The notes under the pieces are model-generated. The model did no database searches. It saw nothing but the letters and a program-made list of their open reading frames with translations, and was not told where the DNA came from. A DNA stretch of 64,000 nucleotides from assembly GCF_003075395.1 (NCBI RefSeq), contig NZ_QDFV01000003.1, forward strand, positions 62,685-126,684, given 5' to 3'. Positions within the stretch are counted from its first letter, which is position 1; each line of letters begins with the position of its first letter. This DNA comes from Microbacterium sp. TPD7012 (lineage in GTDB: Bacteria > Actinomycetota > Actinomycetes > Actinomycetales > Microbacteriaceae). Positions 1-8,792 of this stretch are shown piece after piece. A program made the position numbers and the translations under genes.

Positions 1-349
1 GTGCCGCCTCGGCGACGGGAGCCTCAGCTGCCGGAGCGGCTTCCGCAGGTGCGGCTTCTGCTTCCCCGGGAGCGGCTTCGGTCGGAGCATCCGCGGCCGG
101 GGCCGCAGCGCTGCCGTCGCCGATGCGCGCAAGCAGGGCGCCGACCTCGACGGTCTCGTCCTCGGCCACGAGGATCTCCTCGATCACACCGCTGACGGGG
201 GACGGGATCTCGGTGTCGACCTTGTCGGTCGAGATCTCGAGCAGGCCCTCATCCGCCTGAACGGTGTCGCCCACCTGCTTGAGCCAGCGGGTGACCGTAC
301 CCTCTGTGACGCTCTCACCGAGAGCGGGGAGGACCACGGATGTGCTCAT
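1..349 (-). CDS. sucB: 2-oxo acid dehydrogenase E2 component, N-terminal part (lipoyl domain), cut by window edge
   Basis: Only the first 116 codons are in the window; the gene runs off the left edge. Residues 1 to about 75 are a biotinyl/lipoyl domain, with the lipoyl-accepting lysine in the motif [10 protein letters not shown]. An Ala/Pro/Glu-rich linker follows, as in dihydrolipoamide acyltransferases of 2-oxoglutarate or branched-chain dehydrogenase complexes. The ATG at 349 has a good upstream ribosome site (AAGGAG). It follows lpdA (E3) on the same strand, which fits an E2-E3 operon. The 2-oxoglutarate assignment (sucB) is the usual one in this context, but the catalytic domain is not visible, so substrate specificity is inferred. 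Confidence 0.85.
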   Translation of the reverse strand, partial: MSTSVVLPALGESVTEGTVTRWLKQVGDTVQADEGLLEISTDKVDTEIPSPVSGVIEEILVAEDETVEVGALLARIGDGSAAAPAADAPTEAAPGEAEAAPAEAAPAAEAPVAEAA

Positions 350-416
350 GACTGAGTCTCCTTCAAGAAGTTGTATGACGCGTATCTAGCTTAGTGACTC
401 GGGCACCGGTTGGTGC

Positions 417-1790
417 TCAGAGGGCGTGCAGCGGCTTTCCGGCCAATGCGAGGAAGGCTTCGCCGAGGGCTTCGCTCTGCGTGGGGTGCGCATGGATCAG
501 CGGAGCGATGTCCTCCGGGTGCGCTTCCCAGGCGACGGCGAGCTGCCCCTCGGTGATGAGCTCGCCGACACGGTCGCCGAGCAGGTGGACGCCGACGACG
601 GGCCCGTCCTTGAGGCGGACGACCTTGACCAGTCCGCTGGTCCCGATGATCTCGCTCTTGCCGTTGCCGGCGAGGTTGTACTCGTAGGCGACGACCGCGT
701 CAGCGCCGTGCTCGGCGATCGCGGCATCCTCGGTCACACCGACGGAGGCGACCTCGGGGCTCGAGTAGGTGACCTTGGGGATCTGGGCGTCGGGGATGTT
801 GACCGGCGAGAGACCGGCGATGCGCTCGGCGACGGCGATGCCCTGCTGGAAGCCGCGATGGGCGAGCTGGAGACCGGGGACGATGTCACCCACGGCCCAG
901 ACGCCGGGAACGCCGGTGCGAAGATCCTGGTCGACGGTCACGAACCCGCGGTCGAGCTTCACGCCGGCCTCCTCGAACCCGAGGTCCGCGGTGACGGGTC
1001 CGCGTCCGACGGCCACGAGAAGGTAGTCGGCGGTGAACTCCTTGCCGTCTTCCAGCGTGACCGTGACCGAGGTCTCGTCCTGCGAGGCGGTCTGGAAGCG
1101 CACGCCGAGCGAGTACTGGATCCCGCGACGGCGGAAGGCGCGCTCGAGACCCTTGCTGAGGGCGATGTCCTCGTTCGGAACGAGGTGCGGCAGCGCCTCG
1201 ATGATCGTGACCTCGGTGCCGAAGGAGCGCCAGACGCTGGCGAACTCGACGCCGATCACGCCGCCGCCGAGGACGAGGACCCGCTCCGGGATGACGTCGA
1301 GAGCGAGAGCCTGCTCGCTCGTGAGGATGCGGCCGCCGATCTCGAGGCCGGGCAGCGATCGGCTGTACGAGCCGGTGGCGAGGACGACGTCGCCGCCGAC
1401 GTACACGTCATCGCCGACGCTGATGCTGCGGTCCGCGTTGAGGCGGCCGAGTCCGGCCACGGTGGTGATGCCACGCGCCTTGACGAGCCCCTCGAGGCCC
1501 TTGAACTTCTTCGCGACGATGCCCTCGCGGTACGCGCGGACGCCTGCCGGGTCGATGCCCTCCAGCGTCGCCGTCACGCCGACGTGTGCCGCGTCCCGCA
1601 CGTGCTCGGCCACCTCGGCCGCGTGCAGCAGCGCCTTCGTCGGGATGCAGCCGCGGTGCAGGCAGGTGCCGCCGACCTTGTCCTTCTCGATGAGGGCGAC
1701 CGACTTGCCGAGCTCGCTGGCTCGGAGCGCCGCGGCGTAGCCGCCGCTTCCGCCGCCCAGGACGACGATGTCGAAGGTGTGGGTTGTCAT
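417..1790 (-). CDS. lpdA: Dihydrolipoyl dehydrogenase (E3)
   Basis: 457-residue flavoprotein disulfide reductase that reoxidises dihydrolipoyl groups of 2-oxo acid dehydrogenase complexes with NAD+. An N-terminal FAD-binding GGGSGGY motif is followed by the redox-active cysteine pair C43/C48 in GGTCLHRGCIPTK. A second dinucleotide fold (VLGGGVIGVEFA) binds NAD near residue 175. The C-terminal dimerisation domain carries the His-Glu dyad motif HAHPTQSE. Length and order are normal for the family. It starts 3 bp after pepA ends and precedes the E2 gene, so pepA-lpdA-E2 is probably one transcript. The ribosome site GGAGG lies inside the end of pepA. Confidence 0.96.
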   Translation of the reverse strand: MTTHTFDIVVLGGGSGGYAAALRASELGKSVALIEKDKVGGTCLHRGCIPTKALLHAAEVAEHVRDAAHVGVTATLEGIDPAGVRAYREGIVAKKFKGLEGLVKARGITTVAGLGRLNADRSISVGDDVYVGGDVVLATGSYSRSLPGLEIGGRILTSEQALALDVIPERVLVLGGGVIGVEFASVWRSFGTEVTIIEALPHLVPNEDIALSKGLERAFRRRGIQYSLGVRFQTASQDETSVTVTLEDGKEFTADYLLVAVGRGPVTADLGFEEAGVKLDRGFVTVDQDLRTGVPGVWAVGDIVPGLQLAHRGFQQGIAVAERIAGLSPVNIPDAQIPKVTYSSPEVASVGVTEDAAIAEHGADAVVAYEYNLAGNGKSEIIGTSGLVKVVRLKDGPVVGVHLLGDRVGELITEGQLAVAWEAHPEDIAPLIHAHPTQSEALGEAFLALAGKPLHAL

Positions 1791-1793
1791 GTG

Positions 1794-3266
1794 TCATGCC
1801 TCCTTGTGGGATGCTGCGGCCAGCGCGATGATCGTTCGGACCATCGCTCCGGTGGGGCCCTTCTCGGTGAAGCCGTATGCGGCGCCGGCGTGCTCGCCGG
1901 AACCCGCGATGTCGAGGTGCACCCATGGGATGCGGGGTGCGTCCTCCGCGTCCGAGGTGCGCCCGACGAAGCGGCGCAGGAAGAGCCCGGCGTACGAGGC
2001 TCCGCCCATGCGATCGCTCATGTTCACGTTCTGGAGGTCGGCGATCGGAGACTCCATCGAGTCCTCCATGTACGACGGCAGCGGCATGTGCCAGGCGAGC
2101 TCATCGGCCTGCTCGGCCGCGGCGAGGAGCTCGGCGACCGTGTCGTCATCGCCGAACACTCCGGTGTGGCGGTGGCCGAGCGCCGCGACGATGGCGCCGG
2201 TGAGCGTGGCCACGTCGACGATCACGTCCGGGTGCTCGCGGCTCGCCGCGACGAGTCCGTCGGCGAGGACGAGCCGGCCCTCGGCGTCGGTGTTGAGCAC
2301 CTCGACCGTCGTGCCGTCGAGGATGCGGACGACGTCGCCGGGGCGGAGAGCGCGACCGGACGGCATGTTGTCGGTGATCGCGAGCCACGCCGTGACCCGG
2401 ACCGGGAGTGCCAGCGTCGCGATCGCGCGGAGGGCGGCGAGGCTCGTGGCGGCGCCCGCCATATCGAACTTCATCCCGACCATCGAGGCCGCGGGCTTCA
2501 GGGAGAGTCCGCCGGTGTCGAACGTGATGCCCTTGCCCACGAGGGCGATATGGCGTGTCGCGTCGGCGGGGGAGTAGTCGAGTCGGACCAGGCGCGGCGG
2601 GCGGTCTGAGCCCTGCGCGACGCCCAGGATGCCGCCGAAGCTCTGCTCAGCGAGCGCGGTCTCGTCGAGGATCTCGACCGAGACGTCGAGGTCGGCGACG
2701 CTGTCCGCTGCGCTCTGGGCGAGCTGCGCGGGACTCTGCCACTCGGCAGGCACGTTCACGAGGTCCTTGATCAGCGCCACGGCCTCGCCGGTCGCCTGCG
2801 CCTTCGCGATCGACGCGTCGTCGATGTCGGCGTGCAGCACGACCGCAGCAGCGCGGGACTTGCCCTTCTCGGACCGGTAGGTGTCGAAGCGGTACCCGCC
2901 GAGCACAGCGCCCTCGGCGGCCGCGGCGGCGAACGGCTCGAGTCCTGCGGCGAGTCCGACAGCCACGTTCTCGAAGCCGGTGAGCGAGCGCAACGCGGCA
3001 CCGACGGCGTTGCGCACCGCGGTGTCGCTCGAGGCGGCGCCCGTTCCGACCACGGCGAACGGCAGCGATGTGACCTCGGGTGCGTACACGCGCGCGTAGG
3101 AGGAAGCGGATCCGGTGAACCCGATTCCGGCGAGCGCGTCGGCGAGGCCGGGGTAGGCAGCCAGCGACTCGGCCGATTCGGAGAGATCGGGGACGACGAG
3201 CACTGCGGCATCTGCAGCGCTTCCGGGGAACTGATCGGTGGTGTGCGAGAGCACGGGAAGCGTCAT
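1794..3266 (-). CDS. pepA: Leucyl aminopeptidase, M17 family
   Basis: 490-residue cytosolic metallo-aminopeptidase that removes N-terminal residues from peptides. The C-terminal catalytic half has the M17 signature NTDAEGRLVLADGL, plus upstream GKGITFDTGGLSLKP carrying the metal-binding Lys and Asp residues. The N-terminal half (about 1-170) is the variable macrodomain-like region. First gene of a likely operon with lpdA and the E2 gene. The ATG at 3266 lies 6 nt after a TAGGAT hexamer, so the mRNA may be leaderless or nearly so; a GGAGG also lies in that gap. Confidence 0.95.
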   Translation of the reverse strand: MTLPVLSHTTDQFPGSAADAAVLVVPDLSESAESLAAYPGLADALAGIGFTGSASSYARVYAPEVTSLPFAVVGTGAASSDTAVRNAVGAALRSLTGFENVAVGLAAGLEPFAAAAAEGAVLGGYRFDTYRSEKGKSRAAAVVLHADIDDASIAKAQATGEAVALIKDLVNVPAEWQSPAQLAQSAADSVADLDVSVEILDETALAEQSFGGILGVAQGSDRPPRLVRLDYSPADATRHIALVGKGITFDTGGLSLKPAASMVGMKFDMAGAATSLAALRAIATLALPVRVTAWLAITDNMPSGRALRPGDVVRILDGTTVEVLNTDAEGRLVLADGLVAASREHPDVIVDVATLTGAIVAALGHRHTGVFGDDDTVAELLAAAEQADELAWHMPLPSYMEDSMESPIADLQNVNMSDRMGGASYAGLFLRRFVGRTSDAEDAPRIPWVHLDIAGSGEHAGAAYGFTEKGPTGAMVRTIIALAAASHKEA

Positions 3267-3272
3267 GCCTCC

Positions 3273-3278
3273 ATCCTA
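3273..3278 (-). promoter_or_regulatory. Candidate -10 element of pepA (TAGGAT)
   Basis: TAGGAT on the minus strand ends 6 nt before the pepA ATG. This spacing puts the transcription start at or next to the start codon. It is inferred from sequence and from the same arrangement at many other starts in this window. Confidence 0.45.
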
Positions 3279-3367
3279 GGATCCTCGCCGCGGCCCGGGT
3301 GCGCGGGGCCCGTCCGCGTGTTCGCTCTCAGCATGATGAGCCCAGCCCGGGCATCCGGAGCTGCTCG

Positions 3368-3373
3368 TAGCAT
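3368..3373 (+). promoter_or_regulatory. Candidate -10 element of the PAC2 gene (TAGCAT)
   Basis: TAGCAT ends 6 nt before the ATG at 3380, the spacing expected for a leaderless transcript. No convincing -35 is visible, which is common in high-GC actinobacteria. Confidence 0.45.
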
Positions 3374-3379
3374 GGAGGC

Positions 3380-4321
3380 ATGCCCTTCTCCGGTGAGATC
3401 CACGAACGCGTCGCGAATGCGCCGGCGGTGCCGCACGGCCTGCCCCTGGTCGTCCTCCTGACCGGGTTCACCGACGCCGGGAGCGCGGTATCCGGTCTCA
3501 TCGACCACCTGCGCGAGACCGCGTCGCCCGAGCCCGTCGTCGTCTTCGACAACGACGCGCTCCTCGACTACCGTGCGCGTCGTCCGGTGATCTCGTTCGA
3601 TCAGGACCATCTCACGGAGTTCCGTCCGTCCCGGCTCGAGCTCTCGCTCGCGACCGACGCGCTCGGTCAGCCCTTCCTGCTGCTCGCGGGCTACGAGCCG
3701 GACTTCGCCTGGAACGCCTTCGCGGAGACGGTCCTCGACCTCGCCGCCGAGTTCGAGGTGTCCGGACTCAACTGGGTGCACTCGATCGCGATGCCGGTTC
3801 CGCACACGCGTCCGATCGGGACCACCGTCAGCGGCAATCGTCGTGAGCTCACGGTCGCGCACTCCGTCTGGCGCCCGCGCACGCAGGTCCCGGCGACCGC
3901 CGGTCACCTCCTGGAGTTCCGCTTCGTCGAGAGCGGACACCGCGCCGTCGGCTTCGTGCTGCTGGTCCCGCACTACCTCGCCGAGACGGAGAACCCGGAT
4001 GCCGTGATCGCCGCCGCGGACAAGCTGATGGCGTCCACCGGACTCGTCTTCCTGGTCGACGCCGTGCAGGATCGCCGGGAGGACTACTTCACCCGCGTCG
4101 ACGAGCAGGTCGCGGGGAACGAGGAGCTGCAGCAGATGGTGCACAACCTCGAACGGCGCTACGACGCCTACATGGCGGGTCGCAACCCGGACGACGACAC
4201 GTACGACGAGGGCGGCTTCAGCGAACGCGATCTGCCGAGCGCCGACGAGCTGGCGGCCGAATTGGAGCGCTATCTGGCGTCTCGTCCCTCCGGAGACGAC
4301 GACAAGCCCGGTCGCGGCTGA
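3380..4321 (+). CDS. PAC2 family protein (proteasome-assembly-chaperone-like)
   Basis: 313 residues matching the actinobacterial PAC2 family (DUF1102-type proteins related to eukaryotic proteasome assembly chaperone 2). The N-terminal 220 residues form the PAC2 domain, with the characteristic TGFTDAGSAVSGL near residue 30. A C-terminal acidic tail (about 240-313) is rich in Asp/Glu and probably disordered. The biochemical role in bacteria is not established. It is divergent from pepA and just upstream of sigA, a common arrangement in Micrococcales. Start chosen at 3380 because the hydrophobic core begins there and a -10-like hexamer sits 6 nt upstream. Confidence 0.85.
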   Translation: MPFSGEIHERVANAPAVPHGLPLVVLLTGFTDAGSAVSGLIDHLRETASPEPVVVFDNDALLDYRARRPVISFDQDHLTEFRPSRLELSLATDALGQPFLLLAGYEPDFAWNAFAETVLDLAAEFEVSGLNWVHSIAMPVPHTRPIGTTVSGNRRELTVAHSVWRPRTQVPATAGHLLEFRFVESGHRAVGFVLLVPHYLAETENPDAVIAAADKLMASTGLVFLVDAVQDRREDYFTRVDEQVAGNEELQQMVHNLERRYDAYMAGRNPDDDTYDEGGFSERDLPSADELAAELERYLASRPSGDDDKPGRG

Positions 4322-4393
4322 GACGAATCGGCGTGAACTTCGCCGGAATGCATCCGCATCGCCACACGTATGCGATACTAGGACTCTGACCCG

Positions 4394-4429
4394 TTGTCAA
4401 TCGGCGTTTTCGAACGCCGGACTTGACAA
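4394..4429. promoter_or_regulatory. Nested inverted repeat upstream of sigA
   Basis: An inner perfect 7-bp stem CGGCGTT/AACGCCG closes on a TTCG tetraloop (4402-4419). An outer pair TTGTCAA (4394-4400) and TTGACAA (4423-4429) flanks it. The outer right arm contains a TTGACA that could serve as a -35 box. The element ends 60 bp before the sigA start. It could be an operator, an RNA hairpin in the 5' leader, or a terminator for the PAC2 gene; no T-tract follows. Function is not known. Confidence 0.5.
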
Positions 4430-4489
4430 GGGTCTTACTAGTGTCCGAAATGTCCCGGGGCGGTCCCGCAGCCCCGTGAAAGGCGAAAC

Positions 4490-5733
<1,244 letters not shown>

Positions 5734-5734
<1 letters not shown>

Positions 5735-6426
5735 TGCAGGCGAACGAGGGCAAGGCGCTGGAGACCAGCGTCGATGGAAAGAGCTTCGCGCGGATTCCGC
5801 TGCGCACCCGTGTCGTCATGCCGAATGACGACCTCGACGCCGTCATCACGGAGTACGCGAAGGACGCGGTACGTCCTGGCGACCTGCTCTTCGTGACGGA
5901 GAAGATCGTCGCCATCACTCAGGGCCGGTCGTACCGTCTCGACGAGATCAAGCCGCGCAAGCTCGCGCTCTTCCTGTCGAAGTACGTGACCCGCACGCCG
6001 TACGGCATCGGACTCGGCATGCCCGAGACGATGGAGATGGCGCTGCGCGAGTGCGGCACGCCGCGCATCCTGGTCGCCTCGGCGGTCGCCGCCGTGACCA
6101 AGGCGTTCGGTCGTCGCGGAGACTTCTACCGGATCGCCGGCGACAAGGCCAGGGCGATCGACGGTCCGACCAGCCACACGATCCCGCCGTACAACGAGGC
6201 GGTCGTGCTCGGTCCGAAGGATCCGCGCGGTGTCGCGGCGCACCTGAAGGCGCTGCTCGGCGGCGATCTCGAGGTGGCCGTGGTCGACATCAACGACCTC
6301 GGCGGCAACATCCTCGGGTCCACGCTCGACAGGAACGGCGAGCGCCGTCTCGTCAAGATCCTCGGAGACAACCCGCTCGGACAGGGCCGCGAGTCCACGC
6401 CGCTCGGGATCGTCCGCGAGGTCTGA
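5734..6426 (+). CDS. Stand-alone coenzyme F420-0:gamma-glutamyl ligase-like protein (CofE-related)
   Basis: 230 residues (231 if the GTG at 5731 is used), related to CofE/FbiB ligases, which add glutamate to F420-0. Visible family features are the segment LLFVTEKIVAITQGR near residue 45 and the GDFYRIAG/IDGPTSHTIPPYNE stretch around 130-155. The C-terminal half ends GNILGSTL...GDNPLGQGRESTPLG. Only the CofE domain is present; the FbiB C-terminal reductase domain is absent, and no other F420 biosynthesis gene is in the window. It overlaps the sigA stop by one base, so expression is tied to sigA. True substrate is unknown; a different peptide-bond-forming ligase is possible. Confidence 0.75.
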
Positions 6427-6427
6427 T

Positions 6428-6488
6428 CCCTTCGACACACTCAGGGACTCGTCGATCGAGGCAGGACCCGTCGACCGAGGCAGGACCC
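6428..6488. repeat. REP-like half element followed by a 19-bp tandem duplication
   Basis: 6428-6447 (CCCTTCGACACACTCAGGGA) is a degenerate copy of the dispersed element also found at 62293-62312 and 62904-62953. Directly after it, a 19-bp unit GTCGAYCGAGGCAGGACCC occurs twice in tandem (6451-6469 and 6470-6488, one base different). All of it lies between the CofE-like stop and the terminator hairpin. Confidence 0.6.
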
Positions 6489-6499
6489 ACCCATGCAGG

Positions 6500-6526
6500 A
6501 GGCCCGGATGCTCGGCATCCGGGCCT
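6500..6526 (+). terminator. Hairpin terminator after the CofE-like gene
   Basis: Perfect 11-bp stem AGGCCCGGATG/CATCCGGGCCT with loop CTCGG, followed by TCTG rather than a clear T-tract. It closes the sigA transcription unit before the racemase pair. Confidence 0.7.
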
Positions 6527-6567
6527 TCTGCGTTCCTGCGGCAGACATGCCCGACGAACCCGGAAGC

Positions 6568-6573
6568 TAGGCT
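6568..6573 (+). promoter_or_regulatory. Candidate -10 element of the racemase pair (TAGGCT)
   Basis: TAGGCT ends 7 nt before the GTG at 6581; no strong Shine-Dalgarno sequence lies between. This suggests a leaderless two-gene transcript. Confidence 0.45.
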
Positions 6574-6580
6574 GGAACGC

Positions 6581-7285
6581 GTGTGTGAGACGACTTCCAG
6601 CGCCCTGCCGCGTGCCGTGATCTCCCGCTCGGCACTGACGGCAGCGGCATCCGCTGCCGTCAGTGCGGGCGGACGGACGGCCGACCTGCGGCGGGATGCC
6701 TGGGGACACGGGGTGCTGTCGGTTGCGCAGGCGGTCGCCGCCGCCGGCGCCGAGCGGGTGCTCGTCGACTCGCAGGGCGAGGTCGACGCGCTGCGCCCCG
6801 AGGGGATCGACGCCGTGACGTCGGGGGCTGCGGACCTTGATCCTCATCTGCTCTACGGACTTCCCGACGATGGTGGGACCACGACCCTGCAACCGGTCAT
6901 GCGGCTCACCGGTCGGGTCCTGTCCACCAAGCGCCTGCGCGAAGGCGACGCCGTGTCCTACGGCTACACGTATCGCGCGCCGGCGGACACCACGGTGGCG
7001 CTCGTGACCGGCGGGTACGCGCAGGGCATCGTCCGCGCGCTCGGGAATCAGGCGCACGTCGATGTCGAGGGCGTCGCCCGCCCGATCGTCGGTCGTGTCG
7101 CGATGGACGTGTGCGTCATCGACCTCGAAGGGCACGACGTCGCGTCCGGCACCGAGGTCACGTACTTCGGCGGAACCGGATCGGCGGCGTCCGCGCTGAG
7201 CCGATGGGCGCAGATCACCGCGATGTCCGTCGCCGAGCTCGTCACCGTCGCCGGTGCCCACGCCGCTCGGGGGTGGGAGGCGTGA
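6581..7285 (+). CDS. Alanine racemase C-terminal-domain protein lacking the PLP lysine (split racemase, subunit A)
   Basis: 234 residues. The first ~70 residues are only the start of a racemase N-terminal barrel; the rest of the barrel is absent and the C-terminal beta domain follows from about residue 103. The PLP-lysine motif (KANAYGHG in Bacillus Alr) reads RRDAWGHG, so the Schiff-base lysine is Arg37. The opposite catalytic residue is kept: Y127 in VSYGYTY corresponds to the second catalytic base (Tyr265 in Bacillus Alr), and M175-D176 in GRVAMDV matches the Met-Asp contributed across the dimer. It overlaps the next gene by GTGA. Alone it should be inactive. Most likely it completes the active site of its neighbour; a regulatory paralogue is possible. 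Confidence 0.8.
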   Translation: MCETTSSALPRAVISRSALTAAASAAVSAGGRTADLRRDAWGHGVLSVAQAVAAAGAERVLVDSQGEVDALRPEGIDAVTSGAADLDPHLLYGLPDDGGTTTLQPVMRLTGRVLSTKRLREGDAVSYGYTYRAPADTTVALVTGGYAQGIVRALGNQAHVDVEGVARPIVGRVAMDVCVIDLEGHDVASGTEVTYFGGTGSAASALSRWAQITAMSVAELVTVAGAHAARGWEA

Positions 7286-8322
7286 TCCGCCCGGAGCTGC
7301 GGATCAGCAGCGCGGCGTTCCGCGCGAACATCGAAGCCGTCCGAGCCCGCATCGAGCCGTCGACGCTCATGCTGGTCCTGAAGGACGACGCCTACGGGCA
7401 CGGCTTGCGCTGGGCCGTCGAGACCGCCGTGCAGACCGGCGTCCGGTGGTTCGGCAGCTACGACATCCGCAGCGGTCTGGAGGTGCGTCGCATCGCCGGC
7501 GGCGACGTGCGCATCTTCGCCTGGGCGACGTCGACGGATGACGAGATCGACGAGGCGCTGGCGCACGACATCGACCTCGGCGTCGGCACGACGGAGTACC
7601 TGGAGCGCGTCATCGCCCGTGCCGCTGTCCTCGGCGCATCCGCGCGTGTGCACCTCAAGATCGACACCGGACTGCATCGCAACGGCGTGCTCCCGGAGGA
7701 GTGGCCCGCCGCGGTCGCGGAAGCACGCGCGGCGGAGCGGCTCGGGCATCTCGAACTCCTCGGCGTGTGGAGCCACATCGCCGAGGCGAGCGACGCGGAG
7801 GACGACGAGGCGCAGGCCGTCTTCCTGGATGCCGTGCGCATCGCCGGCGAGTCCGGAGCCGCGCCGGCGCTCCTGCACCTCACGGCATCGGCCGCGTCGT
7901 GGTGGCGTCCGGAGCTTCGCGGAAGCGTGTCGCGCATCGGGGCGTTCTGCTACGGCATCCGCTCCGCGGAGGGGCCCGATCTCGATGGCGTCCGGCCGGT
8001 CGCATCGCTGAGCGCGCTCGTCGAGGACGTCGTCGAGGACACCGCGGTGGTCGCGATCGGGAGCTTCGACGGTCTGCCGTCCACGCTGTCCGGGATGCCG
8101 GTCGGCACGCCGGGCGGCACGCGCACCCTCCGCGTGATCGGTCAGACGACATCGGTCGTCGACGGGTGGCCGGGGATGCGGGTCGGCGACGAAGTCATGC
8201 TGTTCGGCCCGGGGGAGGCCGGTGAGGTCAGCGCGACCACGCTGGCGGAGCGGATCGACACCGTCGGCGAGGAGATCCTCACCCGGTTGACCCCTCGCGT
8301 GCGCCGTATCGTCCGGGAATGA
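7282..8322 (+). CDS. Alanine racemase-like PLP enzyme with barrel intact but C-domain catalytic residues missing (split racemase, subunit B)
   Basis: 346 residues from the GTG at 7282, which overlaps the upstream TGA. The N-terminal TIM barrel looks complete: K34 in VLKDDAYGHG is the PLP lysine, and HLKIDTGLHRNGV, LLGVWSHIAEAS and SRIGAFCYGI follow as in Alr enzymes. The C-terminal domain (about 240-346) is recognisable, but the SYG motif with the second catalytic tyrosine is gone (the region reads EDTAVVAIGSFDG). The MD pair of GRxxMD is replaced (GQTTSVV). The missing residues are those kept in the upstream protein, so a heteromeric racemase is likely. Substrate (Ala or another amino acid) is unknown. 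Confidence 0.85.
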   Translation: MIRPELRISSAAFRANIEAVRARIEPSTLMLVLKDDAYGHGLRWAVETAVQTGVRWFGSYDIRSGLEVRRIAGGDVRIFAWATSTDDEIDEALAHDIDLGVGTTEYLERVIARAAVLGASARVHLKIDTGLHRNGVLPEEWPAAVAEARAAERLGHLELLGVWSHIAEASDAEDDEAQAVFLDAVRIAGESGAAPALLHLTASAASWWRPELRGSVSRIGAFCYGIRSAEGPDLDGVRPVASLSALVEDVVEDTAVVAIGSFDGLPSTLSGMPVGTPGGTRTLRVIGQTTSVVDGWPGMRVGDEVMLFGPGEAGEVSATTLAERIDTVGEEILTRLTPRVRRIVRE

Positions 8323-8326
8323 GAAA

Positions 8327-8360
8327 GACTCCGGACCGCGCGAACGCGCGACCCGGAGTC
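8327..8360. terminator. Bidirectional hairpin between racemase pair and DUF7455 gene
   Basis: Outer stem GACTCCGG (8327-8334)/CCGGAGTC (8353-8360), with an inner CGCGCG/CGCGCG stem. It sits between converging genes and is preceded by AAA on the plus strand, so it can serve either direction. Confidence 0.65.
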
Positions 8361-8392
8361 GGAAGTCGGCCGGAGCCGGCGAGCAGCCTGCG

Positions 8393-8611
8393 TCAGACGG
8401 TCTCGACGAGGCGAGCGCTCTCGTCGTGCCAGCTGGTGGCGATGCTGCGGAGCTTCTCTTCGTACTTGCGGCCGTGGTGGGCGCAGAACAGGAGCTCGGA
8501 TCCGTTGACCTCTGCGGCGATGTAGGCCTGAGCGCCGCATGAATCGCAACGATCCATGGCGGTCAGGCGGAACTCGATGGCGGAAGCCTCACGTTCGGTC
8601 GTTGCATTCAT
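8393..8611 (-). CDS. Small zinc-ribbon protein, DUF7455 family
   Basis: 72 residues from the ATG at 8611, chosen because AGGAGG lies 7 nt upstream; a longer reading from 8665 has no such site. Contains CDSCGAQAYIAAEV followed by FCAHHGRKY, a likely zinc-binding CxxC...CxHH arrangement. Widely conserved in actinobacteria near parE or sigma factor genes; function is not known. The C-terminus (SWHDESARLVETV) is mainly helical and polar. Confidence 0.8.
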   Translation of the reverse strand: MNATTEREASAIEFRLTAMDRCDSCGAQAYIAAEVNGSELLFCAHHGRKYEEKLRSIATSWHDESARLVETV

Positions 8612-8778
8612 CTCGGTGCCTCCTCGGGTGTCGGCCTCGCTGTGGGTCGTGCTCAATACAACCACGCTGCACCTGTGGGCATGCCCGGATCACGGCGTGT
8701 TTCGCTCAGCGCGTACGCGATCCGCGCGGGGTGGATCCCGCTGGGGAGTGTCTGCCGGCCGAAGCGGGGCGGCGAGAA

Positions 8779-8784
8779 TAGACT
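8779..8784 (+). promoter_or_regulatory. Candidate -10 element of parE (TAGACT)
   Basis: TAGACT ends 8 nt before the parE GTG at 8793, with no Shine-Dalgarno sequence in the gap. This is consistent with leaderless translation. Confidence 0.45.
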
Positions 8785-8792
8785 CGGAGATT

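Noticed and set aside
426..2609. 727-residue plus-strand open frame opposite lpdA and pepA
   Set aside because: Shadow of two well-supported minus-strand genes; composition is Asp/Gly/Arg/Glu-rich with no domain, as expected from codon bias at high GC.
6581..8322. Racemase pair as one frameshifted or decayed gene
   Set aside because: Both frames are intact, overlap by only four bases, duplicate the N- and C-domain regions rather than splitting one, and show reciprocal residue loss, which does not fit simple decay.
8556..8792. N-terminal extension of parE
   Set aside because: Overlaps the DUF7455 gene on the other strand and has no homology to ParE; the GTG at 8793 has a promoter-like hexamer at leaderless distance.
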